Source: Archilochus colubris
Lineage: Eukaryota; Chordata; Aves; Apodiformes; Trochilidae
Length of the DNA: 64,000 nucleotides
Direction of reading: 5' to 3'
Assembly: GCA_023079485.1 (NCBI GenBank)
Contig: CM041083.1
Coordinates: 158,356,552 to 158,420,551 of the forward strand
How positions within the stretch are numbered: the first letter of the stretch is position 1; every line of letters begins with the position of its first letter. The position numbers were made by a program, and so were the translations under genes. Below are positions 48,428 through 61,400 of the stretch, piece by piece. The notes under the pieces were generated by a model, which was given only the letters and a program-made list of their open reading frames with translations, made no database searches and was not told the origin of the DNA.

Positions 48428-51400
48428 CTTCAGTTATTCAAATGTTTATTTAGTACTTCAGGAGTTCATTTAAGACTTCAGGAGCCCCTGCAGGTTGCAT
48501 AAGGCCCAGCTGGGACTGTCTTTCCATTCAGTTGCTGCTGAGACAGTCTGCTTCTCTGAAAGTAAAGCTCTGAATGAACTTCCCTCTACATATTGACCAC
48601 CAGCCCTGGCTGACCAGAGCAGACAAAGAAAATAAGGCAGTTTATAAAGTGACATTACAGCTGCTGCATCTCCCAGTGCCACCGAGGCCCTTCTTTGAGG
48701 AAGGAAGTTTCTACACTCTCATCAGGCAACTGCAGCAGTGAAACTCCTTTGCTTCCGTCTGTGGCTTGTCATGATATGGTTCAGTTTTGTAACCATCATC
48801 ATTATCCTCATATGCTGTTGGTCAAAGCTGCAGCTTTCTGCTGTGATGGTTCTTCAGTTTGTGACACTGGTGGTGGCTTCTTTGAGCTGACCATCCATTT
48901 GCTGTCATGACAGTATCAATTTGCACATTTTATGCACTTGAATTTTTTAGTGTTTCAAGTACCACTTACAAATTAACTGTTGATAATCATTATAGAGATT
49001 TTACCTTCACCTTTTCTTCTATAAATATTCCTTGCTGTGCCTTCCGATTTTCTGTTATGTCCATAAACCACTCAAAATACTTAAAGATCCCTTTGAACAA
49101 TTGCATCTGATTCATTCTTATAGTTACTGCTATTTCTCTTAGTATCTATTCTAACAAACTGTTCTGCCTTTGCTAATGATAATTTGATGTGTTAAAAATT
49201 GTCTTCTCCTTCTACTGTAGTTTATCTGAATATATTGCTTTATAAAAATAAAAGCTTAATGATGGCTTGCTTATTCCCTAGCACTGATGCAGGCAGAAGC
49301 AATAGCCCCTTCACAGTAAACTCTGTTCTGATCCAGAGTCTGTGCCTCATAGGATCTGGAAGGCTTGGCTTTTCTGTTGAAAAGATTGGTTAATAGTGAC
49401 AGACACCAAAGAAGAGCACAACTCATTTTACAGGGGCTGGGGGGCCAGTGGTAACTCCCCATTTTTTCAAGATGTGTTCGTGATCCCAGTGGCCGATATG
49501 CAGCATGAAATGCTCTGTTACCCATTCCTCAGTACTTCACTAGTAATCAAACCAGATCTGACCTGGCCTACTGCTTCATATCTAAAATAAACAGATTTTT
49601 AGTCTCCATTCTTCACACCTTTGTCATTCGACTGACACCTCCACAATAAAGAGTTCAGCAGCTCTCCTGCACAGTCTTGTAGTGACATGACCAAGCTACT
49701 GGATGCACTAAATGACATCATTTCCCATCAGCTACTTCTCTGTGGATGTCCAAGCAATGATGGGACCTCTGAGAAGCCAATTGTATGCCATGATTCCATC
49801 AAGATATCTATCAGCTGGATGCTGGATGTCACATTTACTGTGAAATAACCAAAAAAAGCACAGCATACCTTTGAAGTGAGTTGTGGGGAAACCTCAGCAT
49901 TCAGAGGGAAGTAAGCACAGCACCACAAAGTCTGACAGCTGTCCAAATTCATATGGCTTTAACATAAAGATCTGTGCAGAAGCTTACAGCTGGCATGCAG
50001 TAACAGTGAGCAGTCTACCACATAAATGTTAATTTTAGCAGTCACTGAATTCTCACACATGGAGAGACGATTACTGTTAGAAGCTGGTAAGCTGGAGAAA
50101 TTCTAGAGAATATTCTCTACCTACTAATATTCTCTACCTATACTGCTTATATCATACCCTCCTGTCCCTCATAGTAATACATATTTCTTAGTCTCAAAAC
50201 TTGATGAGACTAATATCTTGATGAGTCTTAATAATAAGTTAGAAAAAAAAAAGTTGCTTCAAAATCTTGAAAAGCATAAAGTTTGGAAGAATGAGAAATT
50301 TTATGCTTGTTATTTATTTTTTTCAGCCACAGTGTCAGACTAGACACAGCACTGTGAAAGTTTTTGTTTATTTACAGGACTAATACAAAGAGGAACCTCT
50401 ATAAACCCAGAATGTCTGTCAAAAGCCTCCACACAGTTGTGCTTCTTCTTTTTCAGTGGGGCCAGAGAAGCTTTTGCATAGCCACTTCCTAATATTTTCC
50501 ATGAAGACATAGTTCTTTCAAAAGCAGTATCAGAGTTTACCAAACTTACTTTACATTTTTGGAATGAGAGGTCCCATTGTGTGCATTGATGGCTGCAGTT
50601 ACTTCATGATGGTTACCAAAAGATATTCACAGTAAGAGTATTTTGCATGTGAATGGTGCTATATAATCAATGACAGTAACACACTATTTTTCCAGATACT
50701 GGTTTATTTATCTTCCTCACTAAAACTGTGGATAAATCCTTGTGCTTTATGGCCAGATCAGGTCTGGGATAAATTGACATGCTCAGTGAAAAAGCATTTG
50801 AGAATCTCAACTGTTTTGCCTCCAGTGAGCACCAGACTAGGCATTATTCATGGAACATGACTGTCAAACATTTTTGTTCAGTTGATCATGCGTGAAAGAC
50901 AGAAACCTTTTGCATCAGCAGGAATGGTCTCTTCAAGGGTTTCATGTAATTTTGCTTCCGTTTTCAGGCACAGATTTAGGCTCTCTTTCCCAGCTGAGTC
51001 CCTTGAACAGCAAAAGAGAAATAAGTGCCCTATAATTTTCTTGCTTGATGTAGTTTTTAAGTGCACCCTTTTTCTCTGTTGAGCAATAAATACCAAAGCA
51101 CTGCTACAGATGGTAATTTTTCTTCTCTATCATTAATGAAGATTTTTACAGCTAGTCTTTTGTGATACAAGCTGACAAGTTCAGTATTTTAAATCATTAA
51201 GCTTCTCTTTACAGTATTTAGTAAACCAGCATAGAAAGGAGATGGCAATCATTTTGATTTTTAGCACAGAAGCTCAAAATTGTCTTATGAGATCTGCTGC
51301 CCTGTGGATAATGCATGAAACAAATGGTTAATGAACAATTCTAATTCCCACTATAATCTTAGGGGTTCAGAAATCCTGCAGGGATACTTGTTTTGTCTTT

Positions 51401-53269
51401 GGCTACACTTGGAAAAAATGTAATCCAGTTTTATATTTCTGTTGTATATAACTGCATGCTCTTTGACTAAACATTGTTTTCCATACAGGAATCCTCTTTT
51501 GCTTTGAAATCACTGACCACATCACTACCATATTTTAATGTGCTGCTGCTGGCAGAGAAATGACTGGAGTTTTTTTGCAAAAATTTTATCACCTATCGTT
51601 TACCTGTAAAAGAATATCATATTCTAGGATTACCCTAGGATTACCTTAAGTGTGGCCATTAGTGATAGGGCAGGAAGAGGAGTGACACATTATTTTTATT
51701 TTTCATCTGGATATGTTTAATACAGCCCTATGTGGAATTCCCAAGACACATCACATTTGACACAATAAAAAATATTCTTGCAAGTTTGCACAAAGTCTGT
51801 TCTATATTCAGACAGAATAAAGTCAGCATAATGAAAAATCAGTGTTGGACTCCTCCTGAGTCTCTGAAAAGGACTCTGGCTTTTTATTCTCTACTGCTCT
51901 ACTATTCAAATAGAATAAAATATCAGGCATACATATTTTTTCTATGTGTGAATGAGTTCTCTTGGCATTTCAGGCTTAGTGCACAGTGGGCTGGGTACTT
52001 GAGTTTTAATTTTCTTGTTCAGCTAAATAAAGTAACTTTTCATACTCCCTCTCTGCTTGCAGCTTTTGCAAGATTCTTTGAAAGATCTATTTTTACTTTA
52101 TGAACACCTTATACTTTAAAGTACTTGTTACACTAATTCTCCACAAGCCACTGGCAACTGCTGCTGGTGGGCCACTAGGGCACTGGAGTATCAATGAGGC
52201 TGTGGCCAAATGTGATTCTGAAGAAATGATATTAGATGCTTCTGTTTAAAACAGCTCTAGCAGCCTAGGATGGATACTATTTAGTTTGCTGATACCTATG
52301 AGAACTGAAGTCCCAAGGGCCAGTCAGCCAACAATCAGAAATCTAATGGTGCTACTTTGCTCTTGCCCCAAGTTGATGGATGTTAGATGTTAGGTTTCTG
52401 CCTGCCTCCTACATGTGACAAAAGTTTCTGAAAAACTGCATCTTAACGGTTGCCCCATAGTTGGTACTAGGAGGTCTATTGCTATCAGAGGGAACCTGTC
52501 CTCTACCTCTACTCAGACAAGATGTAAAGACTCCCTTGCAGAAAGCTACTTTTTTCCAACACCAAACATTATTCAATATTTGCTTAGTCCTATAAGCACT
52601 CCACTGCATCCATGACACAGTTGTTAGAAAAATGATATGATGCAGAAGGAAGTTGTGTGCTTGCTGACTGCCTGAGAAGTATCCTTACTTATACACACCA
52701 CATCTGAGAAGTCACAGCCAGGAAAGGGTGCTGAGGGTAAGGATCAGAGATGGCTGGCAGATTGGATGCTTATAGGATCTGACCTCCAAAGAGGCAAAAA
52801 CTATGGCTTCCACAAACTCTTTGCACACATAAAACCTTCTATCTCTTGCTGAGGCATGCAAGAGTCTTGCCTTCCTGCCAGGTATTTGGCTGGAGACAGG
52901 AGTCCCTGGTGCAGAGCAAATACCCCTGAGCATCCTGCAAAGCAAGGGTTTCCTGCATGTGTGGAGGGAGCACCACAGCACCTGCACGTCTTCCTTTCCC
53001 CATCAAAAACTGGATGTACATCGTAAGAAATGGATGCAAGTGGCAGTAAAAGACCTGCACAGAGACAAAACAGGAGCAATCTGGTTTAGGATCTGGAAGC
53101 AGCAGGATAAAATTAAGTGTAGGTGAAACACCAACCTGAAATTCACCAGAGGTCTGGTGCAGGTTTTGTTGCCTGTGCTGCTTTTCATTGCCATGGTTGC
53201 TGTGCCCTCAGTGGGTACTTAAAGCACACTTCAAGGGTTTCTGTGTGAGTGGCAGGGCTGTCTTTGATT
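48428..53269. other. Intergenic DNA, nothing recognised
   Basis: AT-rich with no supported gene. Short open frames only (up to 123 codons at 51732-52103), none with a recognisable domain. Confidence 0.55.
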
Positions 53270-53768
53270 GCATTTAGATGTGGAGTACTGTGCCCTGTTC
53301 TGAAGTTCCCAACTCAAGAAGGACATAGAGCTGCTGGAGCAAATGCAGAGGAGGGCCATGAAAGGGCTTGTCCTATAAGACAGGTTGAGGGAGTTGGGGT
53401 TGTTCAGCCTGGAGAAGAGAGGGCTGTGGGAATACCTTATAGTGGCCCTCCAGTATTTGAAGGGGCCTACAAAAAAGTCAAGGAGGGACTTTTTTATAAT
53501 GGCATGTAGTGATAGGGCAAGGGGTAATGGCTTTAAACTGGAAGAGAACAGATTCAGGTGAGACATTAGGAAGAAATTGTTTTTTTTTTTTAAGGTGGTG
53601 AGACACTGGCACAGGTTGCCCAGGGGAGTTGTGGATTCTCCCTGCCAGAAGTATTCAAGGCCAGGTTGGATGGGTTTGAACAATCTGGTCTGGTGGAAGG
53701 TCAGGGGTGTTTGAACTAGGTGATTTTTTAAGGTCTCTTCCAAACCAAACCATTCAATGATTCTGTGA
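53270..53768 (+). mobile_element. CR1 LINE 3' fragment
   Basis: Covers the C-terminal ORF2 region (TTGTTCAGCCTGGAGAAGAG) to the 3' end (ATTCAATGATTCTGTGATC). An internal T-run at 53579-53591 interrupts the frame. Confidence 0.93.
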
Positions 53769-54440
53769 TCTCATACACAGACATCCAGACCCAGAAAAAT
53801 CTTGACTGATTAGGTTTATAACTTTAGCCTCCCTCTACCCCAGCACCTGCTTTGCTGAGGTACATTGAGCATAAATCTGCTTTAAATAAAACATGAAAAT
53901 GAAAAGAAAAATAAGGATTCAGAGATTTCAGTGCTAATATTAAAATTGCTTTTATTTCTTCAGGGAAATATAGTACTCAAATAATTTTCCCCTCTACACT
54001 TCTTATATACACAGGTGAGGCTAAACTTAACTGCACAGATAATTGAGCTCTGGATAACTATTGTTTTTAATCTGGTATTCATAGCAGACACACCAAAAAT
54101 AAATTGATTCCTAGCTCTTTATCTACTGCAAGACTGAGATATAATGAAGTGAATTGTATTTTCTTCACCAGTGAATTCCAAGGCTCATGAACTGGGATCT
54201 TGCATTTTTGGCCTCAGCCAAGTTCTCCCCTCCTGCTAAGGAGTGAAAAATTTCAGTCAGCTTGCTGTAAGACTACACACAGTAAAAGCAAACCTTAACA
54301 CTTCTTGTGCAAAATCATTTACACTGAGACACTGGAATCTGGAAAACTCCCAGAAGAGTGGCTGAAACAGCTTTATACACTCTTGTGGAGCACGTTCTGC
54401 TTGGAGAGGAAGCTATAACACTGTTACAAAGCCCAGCAAA
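53769..54440. other. Intergenic DNA, nothing recognised
   Basis: AT-rich sequence between a CR1 fragment and an LTR-like element, with no coding signal. Confidence 0.55.
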
Positions 54441-55150
54441 CCCTTCTGTAGAATCCCCAAAAGAATTTGGGGATATTTGAATATTTGAATATTTGTCTAA
54501 AAACAGCTGCCCTGACAAAGGGGACACTGTGCTTGGGTAGAGGCCTCATTTGATAGCCCCTTGGGCTCTGTTCTCTCAAGGAGAGACCCCCATTTGGGGA
54601 ACCACCCTGATAAATGGGCCCTATCCTTGCAAGAGCACCCCCTCGTCTGGTGGCCATCCTGATAAGCTGAACCCTGTCCTTGCAAGGGGAGCTCTGTCTG
54701 AAGGCCCCTGACAGGCAGGACACTGTCCTTATTCCATAAGGGACAGGGGCAGGCAAGCTGCACCCTGTGGAGGCAGAGTGACATCTGGTGTGTGCCCTGG
54801 GGGCATGTGCAGAAATAAAGGGTTATTGCTGTGTCATCCCATCTGGAGGGGTCCAAATAAACACCTGGGTTTGCAAGATATGCCAAAGCCCCCCTGAAAT
54901 GTTGGGGTCAGGCGGCATAAAAGAGGCACACTCAAAATGCTGGATGCGTGCCCACCATCCAAGGACCCAAACTTCCTACCAAGATCATTGCTTCATCCAA
55001 GGGTGGTGATATCTTCTCTATCTCTTTTTTATCTTTATCTTCACCTCTCTGTCCCTCTCTCTCACAGTATCTTCTAGTAGGTCCAACCACAGTGTTAAAA
55101 CCTTTAATTCTAGACCTGTCTAACTACCTTACATCTCTTCTTGTCTTTCA
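54440..55150 (+). mobile_element. Probable LTR-like repeat with internal tandem units
   Basis: Units of about 50-60 bases start near 54511, 54547, 54606, 54658 and 54707 and share variants of CCTGATAAG and CTGTCCTTGCAAGG. They precede AATAAA motifs (54812, 54856) and a CATAAAAGAGG box (54917). The arrangement resembles U3 repeats plus promoter of an LTR, but the ends and family are not established. Confidence 0.45.
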
Positions 55151-55774
55151 AAAAAATTGAGCTCTTTCCTGTTTCGTGACTGGAGGAAAATGGGAAGCTT
55201 ACTTTCTGCTATCTAGTTTTATTTTTTTCCTTCCTCTGAACTTGTTTATTTTTTATTCCTGACAACTGGTTTCAGTCAGGAAAATAAAGTTTTGCGTGCT
55301 TCACCAAAAGCTCAGAAAAGGACATTTTTTTGTTCTTTTATTCCTGTTTTTTGCCCACTTGTCAAATAAACATTTCAACATAGAAATGGGTATGCAGGTG
55401 TCAAAGCACCATCAAAAACCAGCATTTCCATTTTAGAAGAAAGAAGAAGAAAGAGATAACAACAAGAAAAGACCAATCTTGGCTCCTTTTCTTTTTTCAT
55501 GCAGCTGGTGGTCTCCTAGCTCTCAAATTTTACGGGGCCAAACCTTAGGTTGAAGAAACAGAGAGTGATGGTCCAAGCAGAGAGTAGAGGTAGTACCCAG
55601 CCTTTATTTTCTGCTCCATTCAGACATGCTGCACCCCTACACTTCGGTGTAAATTGCTGCTTGAAGATAGTGCCATCTCCCAGGTTGCAGCTGGAGACCT
55701 TTGGAGTTGCCAGGGTCTCTCTTGTCCCCTGACCATGCTCTTGTTCAAAGAATTTAACTTCCTGAGGGTCAACC
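55151..55774. other. Intergenic DNA, nothing recognised
   Basis: AT-rich, with an AAG-rich run at 55436-55455. No gene signal. Confidence 0.55.
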
Positions 55775-55832
55775 CCATCCATCCATCCATCCATCCATCC
55801 ATCCATCCATCCATCCATCCATCCATCCATCA
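55775..55832. repeat. (ATCC)n microsatellite
   Basis: About 14 uninterrupted tetranucleotide copies. Confidence 0.97.
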
Positions 55833-58419
55833 GCATGGAACTGGGGTACCCCCCTGCTGTGTCCTTTTGCCATGCTGCAGGGTGTGGGGATGCTCAGTTC
55901 CTGGGTCACACTTGCACCCTGAAACAAAGTAATTTCTAAGCCCTCTCCAGGAGAGGTGTAATTGTAGATAAATTGGAAGTCTTCAATAGCATCATGACAA
56001 GGCCAACAGAGGTCCTTAAAAGAGAAGTTTCACAGATGGTTAAAAAAGTGGAGTACTGGCCCTTGGGATGGAGTTTCAAGCTTTTGTTTCATTCCACTGA
56101 AAGCAGAAACAGTTCTAGGGAAAGAGGAAAAGGTAAACCCCAAATTCAGAGATTCCTAACACGTACTTTGCAGCTCTGCTTACTGGCAGTTGCTCCTTGA
56201 AGCATGGTCAAAGAAAGTAGCTGAGGGAACTGAAGAATTAATTAGTTTTTGTTGGTAAACATTTGTCAGCTTGTGATTAATAACAACTTCTTTTTGCTTA
56301 TGATTTAAAAGCCACCCTCATTAGGAATATTATGACAGGACATGCCCAGGAATGCAAATTTAGGTAGTAGGAAACAAAGAGCAAAGCCAAACATGACAAG
56401 AAGGAATGTGCTAAAACATCTCTTCTGCAAGGAGCAATAAATACCTTCTGAATTTTTTTTTTTAAGAATTTGGAAAAAAAAAAGTTCCATTTTCTGGTAT
56501 ATTTTTCTCCTGAAATTTTTGTGATTAAATTCCTTCACAGAATTACAAAGAAGCTTTTTATTCTTCCTTTAAAGGCATATCCCTCTGTAACCTGAACTGT
56601 GGTGTTATGACAGCCTGAGCTCACTGTGAAAACATATTCAATTTCCTTCATTGTCCTTGCATCATATTTTTATAGTGTTATTATGCTTCATAACCAGTAT
56701 CCTGTATTCTTCACTTGCAGAGCAGAGATAGTGAAGGATGCCATAGATCCTTTAGACAGAAGCCACCTGTGAAATTTATGCATTTGTATTAATGGAAAAC
56801 ATAAGACTTGTATGATGCATTTGCAGTTTTACATACAGCATAAATCATTTACTTCTCCTCTGTTTGTGACAGTCTGCAGCTTAAGCAAATTATTTGCTGA
56901 CACAAAATGTAACTGGAACTGTAGATTCAGAAGCTTTGCTGTGCTCTTTTATCCTCTTGCCTTTCCTCCTGGGATGTCTTGATCTCCCCTGAAGAAATAC
57001 TTTGAAACTCAAACCCTTTATTTATTTATTTATTTGTGTTAGCTGCATGCTGGGTACTAATACAAGGACCATGTTCCAATGGAGCAAAAATGGATTGTCT
57101 TTAAAAACAAGAATTTTTGGACTACATTCTGCAGCAGCAAGACCTTTTCCAGCAATGTGCACAAAACAATTTTCTGTTACCTCCTTCACACTCTTCCTTC
57201 CCACAGCTTGGTCTCCTTCCTCCCCAGTACCATGCTGTTTCCCACATGAGCAATTTTTAGAAGGAGCTGCAAAAGGCACCTTTTTAATTTAAGCCTTTCC
57301 AGTAAACTAAATGATTAATTCCAAAGCCAGTAGCAGCACAGTTTATTAGTGCTGCCCCGGACAGCAGGACTCTGCCTGATGTGGAATATCAATTATTTCA
57401 CTACATTTAATGTTATTTTGGTTCCTGCTGGAGCCAGTCTTGATGTGACAGAGAACTCTAGCCTTCAGAGAGTGGGAAGGGACACTCCAGCATGAGTGCC
57501 TTCTGCAGATTCTTACCTCCTGGATATGTAAGAACCTCTTTCAGGACAGTTGTTGGAGATGCCTCCCCCTCCTTGCATGATCTTAAAGGTAGGCAGGAGG
57601 AGATGAAGGTTCTGGGATGATGGTCTTCTCTCTTTTATTCGCCTGCAACTTTTTTGCTTGTAAAAGACCAGAGTCAAGTTCTTCTGAGCATCACTGGCAA
57701 TACAGTGGCAAGATTTGACATCTAGGGCTGAGATTACAGGATTACAAAAGAGAATTTATTCAAAATCCAGAATGATTCACTGCCCAGAAATAAATAGAGG
57801 GATGACTTAGAAACTTGCCTGTTCAATGGAATTTTATATCCAATAGCCAGTGGGCTTGGATTCAGGACGTTGCTGCAATATGTAAGCCACAAGGACCAAA
57901 TGCCAAGGCCCATTCGGTGTGTCTGTCCTTGTCCTCCTGCCTCTTTCTACCCTGGCTCATGTCATACCACCTCCTTCCATTTCAGAAGGATGGAAGGAAA
58001 ATCCAGACAACCACAAAAGCCTCCAGTACCTCCTAGGAACTGATGCCTGTGAGTGGCAGATAAAGCTGCAATGCATGTGGCAGCTCTTCTGCTTCCCCTT
58101 CTCCCTCCTCCCTCTCCTGCTGGATATCCAATCGATGTTTTCAGGAAAAATTAGCTAAGTGCCAGCATCAGAAGTGCACGCAGGCAGCTTCACTTCTGGT
58201 GCTGAAGAGGCCAAACATCTGACTTGTAGGGAAATGAGAGTGCTGCTATGTCTGCAACTATTTTTCCTCTAATTCTTTGCTGCCTCTGCCATCCATTGCT
58301 GTTCAACCTCCCTCTGGTTGCACGCAGCAGCAGTGGTACTTTTTTCTGGAAAAAAGCTTTCTGTAGTATTCCTTGCACATCAGCTCTGAGGTTCTAACTT
58401 TGAACTGGGCCCTGCTTTG
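55833..58419. other. Intergenic DNA, nothing recognised
   Basis: AT-rich, with a short TTTA repeat at 57019-57036. No gene signal. Confidence 0.55.
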
Positions 58420-58490
58420 AGTGGAATATGGACCAAGTGGCCCCTGGTGGTCTCTTGCAACCTAAATTATTCCCTGCTTGTATGATTCTG
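58420..58490 (+). mobile_element. CR1 3' tail remnant
   Basis: A degenerate CR1 end (GGTGGTCTCTTGCAACCTAA through TATGATTCTG). Confidence 0.65.
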
Positions 58491-61400
58491 ACTTCATTTA
58501 TGACTGGACGAGCAAGGGGAGTCACTGCAGCCTGGGAACAACTCTGAGAAAAATTGCATGACTTCCTAGTGGCAGTTATTTAGCTGATCATTCTAAATGC
58601 AAGATGAAGTCTATTGTATTCACAGAAACCATACTGGAGGGCACTTGGCAAATTAGGCTTCCATGTTTTAATGGGATGCTGCTTTCAGAGGGTGGTACCA
58701 GAGCACAAGGTTGTCTCATAGCACATTTGACTGGAGGATTAAGCAGGTAGATTTAAATGAAAGGAAGACTTTGTGCTTTAAACAGAGGTGTCAAACATGT
58801 ATGTGTTCACCTACATGTCAGAACTGGAAGATAGTTGCCCAAATATAGGGTGCTGGCAACAGATTTGAAAATCTGTCTTAAAAAATGTATTCCAAAAAAG
58901 AAAGGCATCAACATATATCTCTCCCATATTACAGACGAATCTGGAAGACATGCATGTGCTCAACTAAATCTGCTTAGCTCTGTGCCACAGGTACAAACGA
59001 GATCTGCAGGTGTGGCAGTGAGAAAGGAAAGGTGAGCGAGGCAGAGGAAGAAGCTGATCTCCCCGCAGAGAGTTCCATGATTGATTTTCTATTTCTTTGT
59101 TAATGTTTCTGTGGCTTCTATAAAAAAAAGAACTCTCATACAAAAAGCAAATTTGTCATGGAGTTTAGCATCCGGTCTCTGTGACACTGTTTATAGTGCA
59201 GATGTGTCGAGCCTGGGTCTCATCAGGATGAAAAATAATGTTACACTGCTCCCTTTAACTGCCTTTTTCTATCTGTATCCATTGCGTGCTTTGTCTTCTA
59301 CTTAGATTAATTCAGATCATAAATGCTTTGTGACAGGTGCTGTCCTGTTCCACGCTTATGAGATAATAAGTATGATTAAGTAAACATTTGCTGGATCACT
59401 GTTTTTTAACCTCATTTGGGGATAAAACAGAATGCAGACCTGCACTTGTGCCATGGACATGTGCACCTGGGAATTGTACTCTTTAAAAAACTTGTCGTCA
59501 TCCAGACAGGGAGTAGAAGTCCTACTTTACAGGACAGAAGAAGAAATAGGAGAGCATTGTGAATTTAAGGGAGTGGAAACCTTTGTGATCAGTGGACAAG
59601 AACCCATCTTCTGTGTCTGTCTTGGTGAAAATACGGTGACTGTGACTGCTTTTGCAGTAATTACATATCATGGGAACAAGCTGTTCTCGTGGCATTTTTG
59701 GCTTGGCCATCTGGTAGGAAAAACAAAGGATGAAAGGGAAGTAAAGGAAATGTCATGAGGACACTGAGTGTCTGTGTGTACATGCATCAGGTGGGAGGAA
59801 GGAGAGAAATAATGAAAGAGGAAAAATAGGGTATTAAAAGAGGGAGGAAAGAGTAAAGAAAAAAAACACCTAAAAAAGGAAGCAGATTGCATCCCTATAA
59901 AAGACACAAACAATGAACCTGCTGGGGAAGGACACAGAAGGGGGAAAAAGGGGAGAGGAGGGAAGAAAAGTAGACATTGTTGGGTTACTCCATCAGTTTT
60001 GTCAGAAACCATATTAAGCCCTTTACCAGCCATTTGTGTTTTCATCTGACTAAAACAGTATGTGTATTACTGAACTACCATACAGAGCCTTTGAGGTAAA
60101 CAAACTTTGAGCAGAGAGAGAGACTTTAATTTTGTTTTTCTGCTTACACCTTTATCTGGGAGCTTTGATTATTTCTGAATTTTCACTAAGAAGCTATTAT
60201 TTATATCCTTTATTATTATGCTGAACTATTGGGGCTCTCTGAGATAGCAACCAAAGAGAAACTCCACTGAAATGTTTTTAGCTACTACTCTCTCTTCCTC
60301 TTTCTGCCCAGTTTCACTATGGAGAAGGTTTTTTAGCTATGGACTGACATCTCATGACAGCATTTCAGAAAACCACATTATTCAGCTGCTGGAATGGCAC
60401 TGAGTGAGCTGTGGCTTGTTTGAGGCTTTGTGCTTGTGTGCAAAGAGCAGACTGCTGAGGGACAGTGCACTTTTGTGAAGAAAAAAAACCCCAAAATGCT
60501 GAGGAGGCCAGGATTAAATATGCCTAAAAGAGTTAACTCCTCACTTCATGTGTAGCAATCCAGATGTGTGTCTGCCAGGAGTCCTCTGGCTTTTGGAGGA
60601 TGTCCCTTCCCTCAATCCCCATAACGGGTCCTCCTGACTCCCAGCCCTCCTCTGGATCAGAACAGAGACAGATGAGATGGGTGACTGCGTGACTCAGGGA
60701 TAAGATGGGGCCACCAGGAGAAGAATTCTGGGGTCTACCTGTTCTTCTTATGAGCTATACCTGCCATGACCTGCAGCCACAGATGGAGCTGCTCAGTTGA
60801 TAAATGGCATTTGTTTTTGTCTAGGGAAGCTGCACAACAGGTAATCAAGACACAATTTCTCTGTCAACAGAGAAACCATCACCCAGGAATCACAGAGAGG
60901 ATGTAGGAATTTTCAGCAATATTTGAGCAAGTTTTACTGTGCCTGCAGGAACCTGGATATCCTTGAGACATATTGGTATCCTTGGACTAGGTGCACATAT
61001 AGTTTTGCATTTTACATTTTGCGCTTTTTAATTAGCCGTTCTATTTCTCATTTTAATACTTTGGTTATTTTCTCTGTCATCTGTTTAATTTTAATTAGAT
61101 AAACTGACTTTTGATTTTGACTCAGTGCCTTGGGACCAATCTACTTCTTTCCTGTTGTCATTTCTGTCCATGGAACACAGCTCTGGCTGACATATGTAGT
61201 CCGTCTAAATACCAGAGGTTTCTAAAAATGGGACCAAATGAGGAAAATGTCAGGAAAAAACCAGCACATTCTAGCTGTGATTTACATGGAGAAAGATCTG
61301 TAATCTCCAAGCTGATTGCTGAGACAAGTTCTCATGCTGAACTCAAACACGAGTTCCCATTGCTGATCAAAAATGGACACTGTTCTTTGAACAAAGGGAC

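Noticed and set aside
55775..55832. Repeat-encoded peptide (open frame through the ATCC array)
   Set aside because: A tetranucleotide repeat stays open by chance, and there is no other coding signal.
59432..59758. Open frame of 108 codons in the right intergenic region
   Set aside because: There are no homologous motifs, no splice context and an overlapping open frame on the other strand.
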